Assembly: GCA_004212135.1 (NCBI GenBank)
Contig: RXIE01000108.1
Coordinates: 1-16,976, forward strand
DNA length: 16,976 bases
Direction: 5' to 3'
Source of the DNA: Candidatus Methanophagales archaeon ANME-1-THS
Lineage (GTDB): Archaea > Halobacteriota > Syntropharchaeia > Alkanophagales > Methanospirareceae
Under the pieces are notes generated by a model. It ran no database searches, was not told where the DNA came from, and saw only the letters and a list, made by a program, of their open reading frames with translations. Within the stretch, counting starts at the first letter, position 1. Every line of letters begins with the position of its first letter. Positions 6,571-12,979 of this stretch are shown here, one piece after another. The translations under genes were made by a program, and so were the position numbers.

Positions 6571-7722
6571 ATGTCTGTGGACGCACTGCATATCAGCCTT
6601 TATCCGTTTCTCGCTGCGGCGTCGAACTATGTGAAGGAGTCAGGGATCACGCTCGACGATTTGATCACCGCTGCGGCATTTGAACGTGCACGATTAAGGG
6701 GTAAAGAGCGGATACGTGAGGCGATACGAGCACGAACGGTTCGAAAGCCGAAGATACTCAGTGCTGCGCAGGCCGAGGTGGAATTACTATCCTATCCCTT
6801 TGCCCGTATCCTGGTATCCTGTATTGGTGATGAGCGCCTGGTGCGTCGATACGCGTTATCAGAGTCGAAATCGGCTTATGAAAAGCTGTTAGAGGAATCC
6901 AGTTCGGGCTCAAGCTCGGATGATTGTATCAATGAGCTATCCCGGGAATTTGGTATGCGCGTAGCGGTGGTTCGGCAGGAGCGTGAACGCGAGCAGGTCA
7001 AGATACTCTTCTCTGATTACCTGCGATTCACCTCTACGCTTCGGGATAAGCGATGGAAACTGGTGAATCGCGGGCTGGAGAAGGGATGGGTGAACCTGAG
7101 GAAGGCCGAGTTTTTCCGCATTGTCCAGGAAGCGATTTACGAACGGATAAAGAAAGATCTACCCCTCGATGTTCCTGGAGCTCTCTGCGATTCAATAAGG
7201 AGTTATACCGAAGATCTCCGTGTGGAGCTGGCGAACTGGCAGAAAAAGTATGATGAAAGTGGCTTTGAGTCGACTTCAGGCTTCCGGGTACGAGATCCGC
7301 GTTATTTCCCGCCCTGTATCGCGGCCATTCTGAGCAATTTAAAAGAAGGCGTCAATGTTCCGCACAGCGCACGATTCGCGGCCACCGCCTTTTTGCTGAA
7401 TATCGGACTAACCGAGGACGAAATCATGGAGCTTTATAAGAACGCACCGGATTTTGACGAGGAGCGGACGAGGTACCAGGTCGAGCATATCGCGGGCGAT
7501 AAGGGCAGTGTGCGGTATACCGCGCCGTCCTGTGACACGATGCGCACGTATGGCAACTGCATCAAGCCCTTACAAGGCTTGCGGGTAAGCCCCTCCAGGG
7601 CTCGCGGGGGCATGGGCGGAGCCCTTGATGCGGCGGAGTCCCACAGTGATGATGTGTGCGAGAGGATCACGCATCCTTTAAGCTACTACAAACTCAAAGT
7701 AAAGATGGAGGCCAAGAAATGA
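6571..7722 (+). CDS. priL: DNA primase large subunit PriL (with Fe-S domain)
   Basis: Regulatory subunit of the archaeal/eukaryotic primase that, with PriS, makes RNA/DNA primers. The N-terminal LYPFLAAASNYV and the C-terminal iron-sulfur domain identify it. The four cluster cysteines are C249 (RYFPPC), C321 (APSC), C330 (YGNC) and C363 (DDVC), followed by ITHPLSYY. Start: the frame extends to a TTG at 6538, but the ATG at 6571 gives an N-terminus typical of the family and has an AT element at leaderless spacing, so 383 residues are called. Odd point: the spacer between the third and fourth cysteines is a Gly/Arg/Ser-rich 32-residue stretch encoded by palindromic GC-rich DNA (7559-7631). Its stop overlaps the next gene by ATGA. 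Confidence 0.93.
   Translation: MSVDALHISLYPFLAAASNYVKESGITLDDLITAAAFERARLRGKERIREAIRARTVRKPKILSAAQAEVELLSYPFARILVSCIGDERLVRRYALSESKSAYEKLLEESSSGSSSDDCINELSREFGMRVAVVRQEREREQVKILFSDYLRFTSTLRDKRWKLVNRGLEKGWVNLRKAEFFRIVQEAIYERIKKDLPLDVPGALCDSIRSYTEDLRVELANWQKKYDESGFESTSGFRVRDPRYFPPCIAAILSNLKEGVNVPHSARFAATAFLLNIGLTEDEIMELYKNAPDFDEERTRYQVEHIAGDKGSVRYTAPSCDTMRTYGNCIKPLQGLRVSPSRARGGMGGALDAAESHSDDVCERITHPLSYYKLKVKMEAKK
7559..7631. repeat. GC-rich palindromic stretch inside priL
   Basis: The ends are exact inverted copies, GCATCAAG (7559-7566) and CTTGATGC (7624-7631). Nested inside are AGGGCTC (7597-7603) paired with GAGCCCT (7619-7625), AGCCC (7588-7592) paired with GGGCT (7598-7602), and AGCCCT (7565-7570) paired with AGGGCT (7597-7602). 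The segment is in frame, with no stop, and its base composition stands out from the flanking priL sequence. It behaves like a palindromic insertion tolerated in a protein loop. Confidence 0.5.
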
Positions 7723-7910
7723 GCGGATATAGCTACAAAGTGGAGTTCTTCCCCATAGAAGAGGTGCTGGTCGAGAAGCAGGTAGATAGAGGAAGAATTG
7801 AAAAGACCCTCAATCGGTATGCTAAGCGGGGATTGCGATTGGCGCAGGTCGCGCTCTGTGGTCAGTTGGGATTGATCTGCATCTTTGAACAGGAAGAAGC
7901 GGGGGAATAA
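7719..7910 (+). CDS. Small DUF4177-like protein
   Basis: A 63-residue protein read from the ATG at 7719, which overlaps the priL stop in an ATGA junction and so is translationally coupled to it. The pattern YKVEFFPIEE, then a basic helix with LNRYAKRGLRLAQVA (36-50), then a short strand LGLICIFEQ (53-61) fits DUF4177-like proteins, which have a small alpha/beta fold of unknown role. It is soluble and has one Cys. The frame is open further upstream inside priL (to 7656), but that part is overlap, not a plausible N-terminus. A hairpin follows the gene at 7928-7941, so the replication cluster probably ends here. Confidence 0.72.
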   Translation: MSGYSYKVEFFPIEEVLVEKQVDRGRIEKTLNRYAKRGLRLAQVALCGQLGLICIFEQEEAGE

Positions 7911-7927
7911 ACAGCATCTCTACATGC

Positions 7928-7950
7928 GTGCTTTGAAGCACAAACTTCTT
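7928..7950 (+). terminator. Hairpin plus T-rich tail after the priL cluster
   Basis: GTGCTTTGAAGCAC (7928-7941) is a perfect inverted repeat with a 5-6 bp stem. It is followed by AAACTTCTT and further T-rich sequence. It lies 18 bp after the last gene of the + strand cluster and before a convergent gene, which is where a terminator is expected. Archaeal termination usually relies on T-tracts, so the hairpin may be secondary. Confidence 0.45.
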
Positions 7951-8040
7951 TCTATGGGTTAGATAGCCGAATGTAAAGGAATTATTCGTGAAGAATCGAG
8001 ACCTTCATTTGAGTGATACGTAAGTAAAGAACTGAAATAC

Positions 8041-8754
8041 TCATTTCATGCCTTCAACCACCTTTACAAGCACTTTTTCCACCTTCTCACGGCTCTTTGA
8101 CGCCGCTGCAACGATATCTTTGTAATCCAATGCTTCTCCGGCGATTATACCATGTGCATAATTATCAACGGTGCTTATATTCGCGTACCTGAGCCCCAAC
8201 TCGGTTGCAAGTGTTGCTTCCGAAGCCATGTTCATTCCCACCACGTCCGCATACTCTTTCATGAGGTTAATCTCCGCTCTCGTTTCGAGTCTCGGCCCCA
8301 CGGTCTGGAAATACACGCCTCGGTCGATGATCGAAATGCCCAAACTCCGCCCGGCGTCTATTATGCGCTTCCTCAACGGTTCATCCAACCCCGGGGTAAC
8401 ATGGATCAGTTCGGTGTCATAATAGGTAGGTATGCTGCACAGGCTGATGTAATCGTGAGGTGCTATCAAGGACTGTGGTGGTATCGCATGCTTTAAACTG
8501 CCGACAGAGGTAACCCCGATGATATCCTCTACGCCCAGCTCCTTGAACGCCCGTATATTCGCTTTGTAATTGATCCTGTGCGGCGGGATGCTGCTCTCCT
8601 TACCATGTCGCGGGATATAGACCACCTCCTGTGACTGCACCGTGGCAACGAGCAGGTAAACGGTGCCATAGGACGTATCAAGCGCTCTCTCCTTCGCATC
8701 TGCAAGCAGCTTCGTGCTAAACAAACTGGTACCACCAATTATGCCGAGTGCCAT
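8041..8754 (-). CDS. S-methyl-5'-thioinosine/thioadenosine phosphorylase (MTAP/MTIP family)
   Basis: A 237-residue PNP-superfamily enzyme cleaving a 5'-methylthionucleoside to the base and 5-methylthioribose 1-phosphate, a step in recycling the methylthioadenosine left from S-adenosylmethionine use. Seen: the GGTS phosphate loop (7-10), IPRHG (47-51), PPHRINY (57-63), SVGSL (83-87), GPRLETRAE (153-161) and MNMASEA (174-180). The purine-specificity segment reads VDNYAHG (196-202). MTAPs that use adenine nucleosides have DYD here, while Asn in this place fits 6-oxopurine (methylthioinosine) enzymes such as the Methanocaldococcus one. The inosine form is therefore favoured, which implies a separate deaminase elsewhere. 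A TATA-like element lies at 8791-8800. Confidence 0.87.
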   Translation of the reverse strand: MALGIIGGTSLFSTKLLADAKERALDTSYGTVYLLVATVQSQEVVYIPRHGKESSIPPHRINYKANIRAFKELGVEDIIGVTSVGSLKHAIPPQSLIAPHDYISLCSIPTYYDTELIHVTPGLDEPLRKRIIDAGRSLGISIIDRGVYFQTVGPRLETRAEINLMKEYADVVGMNMASEATLATELGLRYANISTVDNYAHGIIAGEALDYKDIVAAASKSREKVEKVLVKVVEGMK

Positions 8755-8790
8755 CTCGTAATACCACTAAAAAGTTCGTGGTTTCGAGTG

Positions 8791-8800
8791 ATAAACTTAT
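8791..8800 (-). promoter_or_regulatory. Probable TATA box of the MTIP-type gene
   Basis: The complement reads ATAAGTTTAT, centred about 41 nt upstream of the ATG at 8754. A short imperfect inverted repeat (ACCAC at 8763-8767 and GTGGT at 8778-8782) lies between it and the gene. The box is weaker than the others in the window. Confidence 0.35.
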
Positions 8801-8857
8801 TTGATGGCTTAACTTGAACAGTTCCACATCCAGTAGACCATACGTACCTGGGCATGG

Positions 8858-9874
8858 TTAATACTGCCATATCTCATCCCAGTTCCGTTCGCCGATAGCC
8901 ACTTCGAACTCGTTAACCGAGAGAATCGGTTGATTAAAATGAACAAAATCCTCAGCCAACCGTGGGCATGCGGTATTCACAAAGGCATCGACCTTGAAAC
9001 CGAGCAACCTCGCCTCGGTTATCTCGTCCATCGCAATCAAATAAGCATCTAACCCCTTCTCTACCGCTTTTTGCTGTGCTGCGAGCGCTTCGTTTAGATC
9101 AGACTGGCCGCTTTTCAGACCTATGATGATCCCGAAGGACTTCGCATCCAGGGCTCGCGCGATTACTCCATACCGCTTCTTTCGCAAGTCATCCGGTTCG
9201 ACGATGTGTATCTGCAGGGTGAATGGGTCTGCAGCTATTACTCGCTTGCCGGTATACAGCGCGATTCCTTCAGGATGAAAACGACCACTGCCTATAAATA
9301 GAAGCTCATCGCAGGGAACTCGCGCGGAGGAGAAATCACAGCCCAGTACCTGGCCATCGTACGTCAGGTTATTCGATGCACCTATCAGCACCTTCTTTCC
9401 CGAACGAGCAAGTACCGTCTTTGCTTCGGGCAATGCATGGACATGCTGTACCGTCGCTACTAATCCGACAGAATCTCCTTTTAGCTCCGCAACTGCACGC
9501 TCGACCACCGGCTTGATATCGACCGTGCTTCTGAGTTCGATGAAGACTACCTTTTGTCGACACGTTGCTTCAAGCACCGGTTCTCCTCGCAACATTTTTC
9601 CGTAAACGCTTTTTCTAAATTGGTTTGCGGCATGTCCGAAATGGAAGAGCATATCCACAATGCGCGCCAGCTTCTCGTCCACATCGCATGCACCGTAGCA
9701 TGAATTTCCTGAGATGAGCACGGCAACGCCGGTCGCTTGTGCAATCTCCGTAGCAATCTCAGTCGCAGCCGTTTTAAGCCCCTCGGGGAGCTGTACACCC
9801 ACACGTCGTGCTCCTCGTTCTTGTATCAATGCGGTTATCTTATCCAACTCGAACTCGTACGGTTTTCGCTCCAT
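8858..9874 (-). CDS. dph2: 2-(3-amino-3-carboxypropyl)histidine synthase Dph2
   Basis: Radical SAM-like [4Fe-4S] enzyme catalysing the first step of diphthamide synthesis, transfer of the 3-amino-3-carboxypropyl group of S-adenosylmethionine to the target His of translation factor aEF2. Numbered from the ATG at 9874, the three non-canonically spaced cluster cysteines are C63 (CYGACDVD), C179 (LGCDFSSA) and C303 (NTACPRLA). The last two are 124 residues apart, as in the Pyrococcus enzyme as I recall it. Length is 338 residues. A GTG at 9898 would add 8 residues; neither start has a Shine-Dalgarno sequence, and the ATG gives the more family-like N-terminus. It stands in the same direction as the MTIP-type gene, 103 bp upstream of it, and both enzymes relate to SAM use. 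Confidence 0.94.
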   Translation of the reverse strand: MERKPYEFELDKITALIQERGARRVGVQLPEGLKTAATEIATEIAQATGVAVLISGNSCYGACDVDEKLARIVDMLFHFGHAANQFRKSVYGKMLRGEPVLEATCRQKVVFIELRSTVDIKPVVERAVAELKGDSVGLVATVQHVHALPEAKTVLARSGKKVLIGASNNLTYDGQVLGCDFSSARVPCDELLFIGSGRFHPEGIALYTGKRVIAADPFTLQIHIVEPDDLRKKRYGVIARALDAKSFGIIIGLKSGQSDLNEALAAQQKAVEKGLDAYLIAMDEITEARLLGFKVDAFVNTACPRLAEDFVHFNQPILSVNEFEVAIGERNWDEIWQY

Positions 9875-9956
9875 TCTTCGTGCGGTGTTAGTTCTCACTA
9901 TCGTTCGTTAGTATGGTACAACGTACGCTGAGTTATTTTTTCACCTCATGATGTAG

Positions 9957-10121
9957 ATGCTGAATCTGGTTATGTGTAACGAACGCGAATGTGAAGAAGT
10001 GGCTGAATGCCTCTGTCCCATTCTGGGCATAATTGAGGTGGTAAGCAAAAAGTGGTCGATATGCATGGTCAGCCTGCTGGACGAGAAGAATCCGGGCGGT
10101 CTTATTGTTAAAAAGATATAA
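9957..10121 (+). pseudogene. Truncated HxlR-type regulator (54 residues)
   Basis: A short frame from the ATG at 9957 to the TAA at 10119-10121. Its CLCPILGIIEVVSKKW followed by a hydrophobic helix matches the start of HxlR-family winged-helix regulators (Cys-Pro, then a GII/KKW helix). It then stops after LLDEKNPGGLIVKKI, before the recognition helix and wing. Full members have about 100-120 residues, and I could not find the missing half in another frame. The five cysteines (C7, C12, C18, C20, C36) are unusual for so small a protein, so a functional Cys-rich mini-protein is the alternative. The stop lies inside the TATA region of thi4. No Shine-Dalgarno sequence precedes it. Confidence 0.5.
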
Positions 10122-10122
10122 G
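10112..10122 (+). promoter_or_regulatory. TATA box of the thi4 operon
   Basis: AAAGATATAAG is centred about 28 nt upstream of the ATG at 10145, predicting a leaderless or near-leaderless thi4 transcript. It overlaps the stop codon of the truncated HxlR-like frame. There is no room for a TPP riboswitch leader. Confidence 0.5.
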
Positions 10123-10144
10123 AAGAAATGACCATTGGTGGTTT

Positions 10145-10930
10145 ATGAACCCGATAGAATTTTCACCCGCATCGGAGAGCCTGATTACCAAGGCGATCAT
10201 CGCGGAGTTCGCGCAAGAATTGGAGCATTATGTGGAGACCGAAGTAGTTATCGTCGGTGGTGGGCCATCCGGCTTAATGGCCAGTAAGGAACTGGCATCG
10301 CGTGGTGTCAAGGTCTTACTGATAGAACGGAACAACTATTTAGGTGGTGGGTTCTGGCTCGGCGGTTTCTTAATGAACAAGCTCACGGTGCGAGCACCGG
10401 CAGAACTGATTCTGGATGAGCTCGGTGTGCCTTATAAGGAATATAGTAGCGGATTGTACGTTGCGGACGCACCCCATGCCTGCTCGCGATTAATAGCGGC
10501 AACCTGTGATGCGGGCGCGAAGATCCTCAATATGGTGAGTCTGGATGATGTCGTGCTGCATAACGAGAAGGTGTGTGGCGTGGTCGTCAATTGGACTGCG
10601 GTTTCATCATTGCCACGTGGCATAGCGGCGATCGATCCGGTATCCTTGGAATCCAAACTCGTGATAGACGCGACAGGTCATGATGCCGCGGTGGTAAAGA
10701 AGCTGGAAGAGCGCGGGCTGCTGAAGGCCAAGGGGCAGGGTGCGATGTGGGTTGAGAAGTCCGAGGATCTTCTGGTAGCGCACGTCTCAGAGCTTTATCC
10801 AGGGCTTATCGTAACCGGTATGGCGGTTTCAACGGCTTATGGGCTTCCGCGAATGGGTCCTACCTTTGGTGCGATGCTCATTGCGGGAAAAAGAGCGGCT
10901 GAGATCGCGATTGAGAAGCTCAAGCGATAA
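10145..10930 (+). CDS. thi4: Thi4-family thiazole synthase (archaeal, sulfide-dependent type)
   Basis: A 261-residue flavin-fold enzyme that builds the adenylated thiazole precursor of thiamine from NAD and glycine. Archaeal members use free sulfide catalytically; older annotations call the family ribose 1,5-bisphosphate isomerase. Seen: the dinucleotide loop VGGGPSG (37-43), ER (61-62), GGGFWLGG (67-74), and RMGPTFGAM (236-244). Iron ligands known from yeast (D207, H232) and Methanocaldococcus align with D164 and H179 (TGHD), with the same 15-residue spacing as the archaeal enzymes. Two residues before D164, where yeast has the sulfur-donor Cys and methanogens a His as I recall, this protein has A162. 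A nearby stretch SSLPRG (154-159) also looks longer than usual. It is followed 4 nt later by a PP-loop gene. Confidence 0.9.
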   Translation: MNPIEFSPASESLITKAIIAEFAQELEHYVETEVVIVGGGPSGLMASKELASRGVKVLLIERNNYLGGGFWLGGFLMNKLTVRAPAELILDELGVPYKEYSSGLYVADAPHACSRLIAATCDAGAKILNMVSLDDVVLHNEKVCGVVVNWTAVSSLPRGIAAIDPVSLESKLVIDATGHDAAVVKKLEERGLLKAKGQGAMWVEKSEDLLVAHVSELYPGLIVTGMAVSTAYGLPRMGPTFGAMLIAGKRAAEIAIEKLKR

Positions 10931-10934
10931 CCTG

Positions 10935-11915
10935 ATGAAAGCGCTCGCGTTGTTATCCGGCGGCTTGGATTCGATCCTGGCGGTCAAGCTTATCGCGGAT
11001 CAGGGTATTGAAGTTGTGGCGGTGAAGTTCATGTTGCCGTTCGTTTCAGAAAAGAAGGAGTATGCAGATGAGGTTGCCCGGAAGCTCGGAATACCGCTGA
11101 TAAAGGTTGAAGTGGGGGAAGAGTACCTTGAGGTCGTGCGGAACCCGCGGTATGGCTATGGGTCGGGCATGAACCCCTGTATCGATTGCCGAATTTATAT
11201 GCTGCGGGAGGCAAAACGGCTCGCGAAGGAGGTCGGTGCGAGCTTCATCGTCACCGGCGATGTGCTCGGTGAGCGACCAATGAGCCAGCACCGGAGAGCC
11301 TTAGAGCTCGAAGAACGAGAGGCCGGGCTGGAGAACTTGATCCTGCGGCCGTTATCTGCGAAACTATTACCCGAAACAATCCCTGAACGCGCGGGATGGG
11401 TAGACCGAACGAAATTGCTGGATATAAAAGGGAGGAGCAGGAAACGTCAGATTGCACTTGCGGAAACGTTTGGGCTCCATGAGGCGTATCCTACCCCCTC
11501 GGGTGGGTGTCTCTTAACCTCCAAGGAATTCGCATCACGGGTCAAAGATTTGTTTGAGCATAACGCACACGTAACAACGCGCGACCTCTCGTTACTGAAA
11601 CTGGGCCGCCATTTCCGGCTCGGGGACTCTAAAATCATTGTTGGGAGAAACGAAGAAGAGAATAAGCTCCTTGCGGCGTTAAAGGGCCCGGACGATTATC
11701 TCTTCGAAGTCCCGGGTTCCGGGAGCCCTGTAACCATTCTGGAAGGTCCGAAGCGTAGAGAAGCGATTGAACTCGCCGCAAAGCTGACTGCACGCTATTC
11801 AGACGCAAACGCCAGATCGAAAAAGATCATGGTGGAATATAAAACTGAGCATGGGAGAGAGGTGATACTCGTTTCACCTCTGGAGGAGCATGAAGTTGCA
11901 CGGCTGAGGGTATAA
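10935..11915 (+). CDS. PP-loop ATP pyrophosphatase, probable tRNA thiouridylase (MnmA/TrmU-like)
   Basis: A 326-residue enzyme that probably adenylates a tRNA uridine and inserts sulfur. The N-terminus MKALALLSGGLDS carries the PP-loop SGGLDS (8-13). Further marks are the CxxC motif NPCIDC (C82, C85), TGDVLGERPMSQ (107-118), and PSGGCLLT with C192. C82 or C85 with C192 are candidate catalytic/persulfide cysteines, as in MnmA. A conserved-looking C-terminal block runs KLGRHFRLG to KIIVGRNEEEN (222-243). Start: the frame opens upstream inside thi4 (10839), but the ATG at 10935, 4 nt after the thi4 stop, puts the PP-loop strand at residue 1 as expected. Cotranscription with thi4 suggests a shared sulfur supply. 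The exact tRNA position is not readable. Confidence 0.82.
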   Translation: MKALALLSGGLDSILAVKLIADQGIEVVAVKFMLPFVSEKKEYADEVARKLGIPLIKVEVGEEYLEVVRNPRYGYGSGMNPCIDCRIYMLREAKRLAKEVGASFIVTGDVLGERPMSQHRRALELEEREAGLENLILRPLSAKLLPETIPERAGWVDRTKLLDIKGRSRKRQIALAETFGLHEAYPTPSGGCLLTSKEFASRVKDLFEHNAHVTTRDLSLLKLGRHFRLGDSKIIVGRNEEENKLLAALKGPDDYLFEVPGSGSPVTILEGPKRREAIELAAKLTARYSDANARSKKIMVEYKTEHGREVILVSPLEEHEVARLRV

Positions 11916-11965
11916 CGCGTTCCTCTCCCGGCTGATCGTACTTCTCTGAGAACCGTTTTTCGTGG

Positions 11966-12925
11966 TTATTCCTCGCTGCACCTGCATTCCTCGGCGAGCC
12001 GTACGAGCTCCATCGGGTAGGGCTCAAAGAAGGTCTGCTTCATCAGATACTCGTCCTCGAACCGCACAATCCACGCATGAAGAATCATCAGGACGGAGCC
12101 TAATGGCATCTGCCCATTCCGGTACTTCTCCACCGTTTCGAGGAAGAAGGCCTTCTCTTTTGTGGATATCTCCCGTTTGAAGAATCCGAAGACGTGCATG
12201 AGCACGTTTATGGTCGAGGTGCACCGTGGAGCTCTCGCCATTGCCTTCTGGAGATGCATTTCGTATTCACGGAGTACCTCTTCTACCTTCTTCTTCTCGT
12301 TATTGGCGGCGATTCTGCCCAGCGTCTTCAATTCTTTCTGGTTGTAGCACATCAGGAGCAGCTTGTTCTCCGTGTGAAATGCGAGGAGATCCCGGCTCGC
12401 TCGCGCCTGCCTGAACCTCGCTCGCAAGTAGAGTTTTGTGAGGAAATGCTCGCGAATCTTGGAGTTTATGAGCCTCCCTTCATCTTCGATCGCCAGACCC
12501 GGAAACAGCTCCATCACCATCCCGCCGAAGAAACCCGCGCCTTTGCCCGCAACAGGTCCTCTCTCCATGCTCTGATAGATTCTCACATCCTTGATGCCAC
12601 ACGAGGGCGACCTATTCTTGAGTATAAAGCCATCGATATCCTTGAGCTCAGCGAGAAAGCGTTCAGCAAAGACGCGCATCTCCTCTGAAACATCTCGCCC
12701 CGTGGCAGGCTGAAGTAGCCTTATCTCCCCGCCTCTCTGGACGAGCCGGATCGGCTCCCTCGGGACACCTAACCCAATCGCAACTTCCGGGCAGACGTGC
12801 GTGAAGTGCACGTACTCACGCAACGTCTCCACAAATTTGTCGGGTATAATCTGCCCATTGTACCGGCATGCGTCGAAGCCGAGGCACCTGCTTACCACAA
12901 CCTGTGGCTTTATCTCTTCTTTCAT
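11966..12925 (-). CDS. DUF523-DUF1722 fusion protein
   Basis: A 319-residue cytosolic protein. DUF523 fills about residues 8-150 with SRCLGFDACRYNG (C14, C20), HVCPEVAIGLGVPREPIRL (C45) and KNRSPSCG (C109). DUF1722 (the YbgA-like part) fills about 180-305 with FHTENKLLLMCYNQKEL and LMHVFGFFKREIS. Fusions of these two are common, but no biochemical function is settled. The four conserved cysteines could hold a metal or cluster, which is inference. Start: the frame continues up to a TTG at 12961, but the ATG at 12925 gives the usual N-terminus immediately before the SRC motif. It is last in the - strand por operon, 54 bp after the FrhB-like gene, and convergent with the PP-loop gene. Confidence 0.88.
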   Translation of the reverse strand: MKEEIKPQVVVSRCLGFDACRYNGQIIPDKFVETLREYVHFTHVCPEVAIGLGVPREPIRLVQRGGEIRLLQPATGRDVSEEMRVFAERFLAELKDIDGFILKNRSPSCGIKDVRIYQSMERGPVAGKGAGFFGGMVMELFPGLAIEDEGRLINSKIREHFLTKLYLRARFRQARASRDLLAFHTENKLLLMCYNQKELKTLGRIAANNEKKKVEEVLREYEMHLQKAMARAPRCTSTINVLMHVFGFFKREISTKEKAFFLETVEKYRNGQMPLGSVLMILHAWIVRFEDEYLMKQTFFEPYPMELVRLAEECRCSEE

Positions 12926-12979
12926 CTCGGGCGCCTGCTCCCTGGTAGTGTGATGAGGCAAAGAAGGCGAAGGAAATAA

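Noticed and set aside
6432..6683. 83-codon + strand frame between PCNA and priL
   Set aside because: Its second half overlaps the priL N-terminus in another frame and it shows no family features.
10122..10144. TPP riboswitch before thi4
   Set aside because: Only about 23 nt separate the TATA box from the start codon, so no riboswitch fits.
10839..10934. Upstream extension of the PP-loop gene
   Set aside because: It lies inside thi4 in another frame; the protein family begins at MKALALLSGG, and an ATG sits 4 nt after the thi4 stop.
11916..11965. Hairpin terminator between the PP-loop gene and the DUF523 gene
   Set aside because: Only a weak pairing (AACCG with TGGTT including a G-U pair) and a short T-run were seen; too poor to list as a feature.
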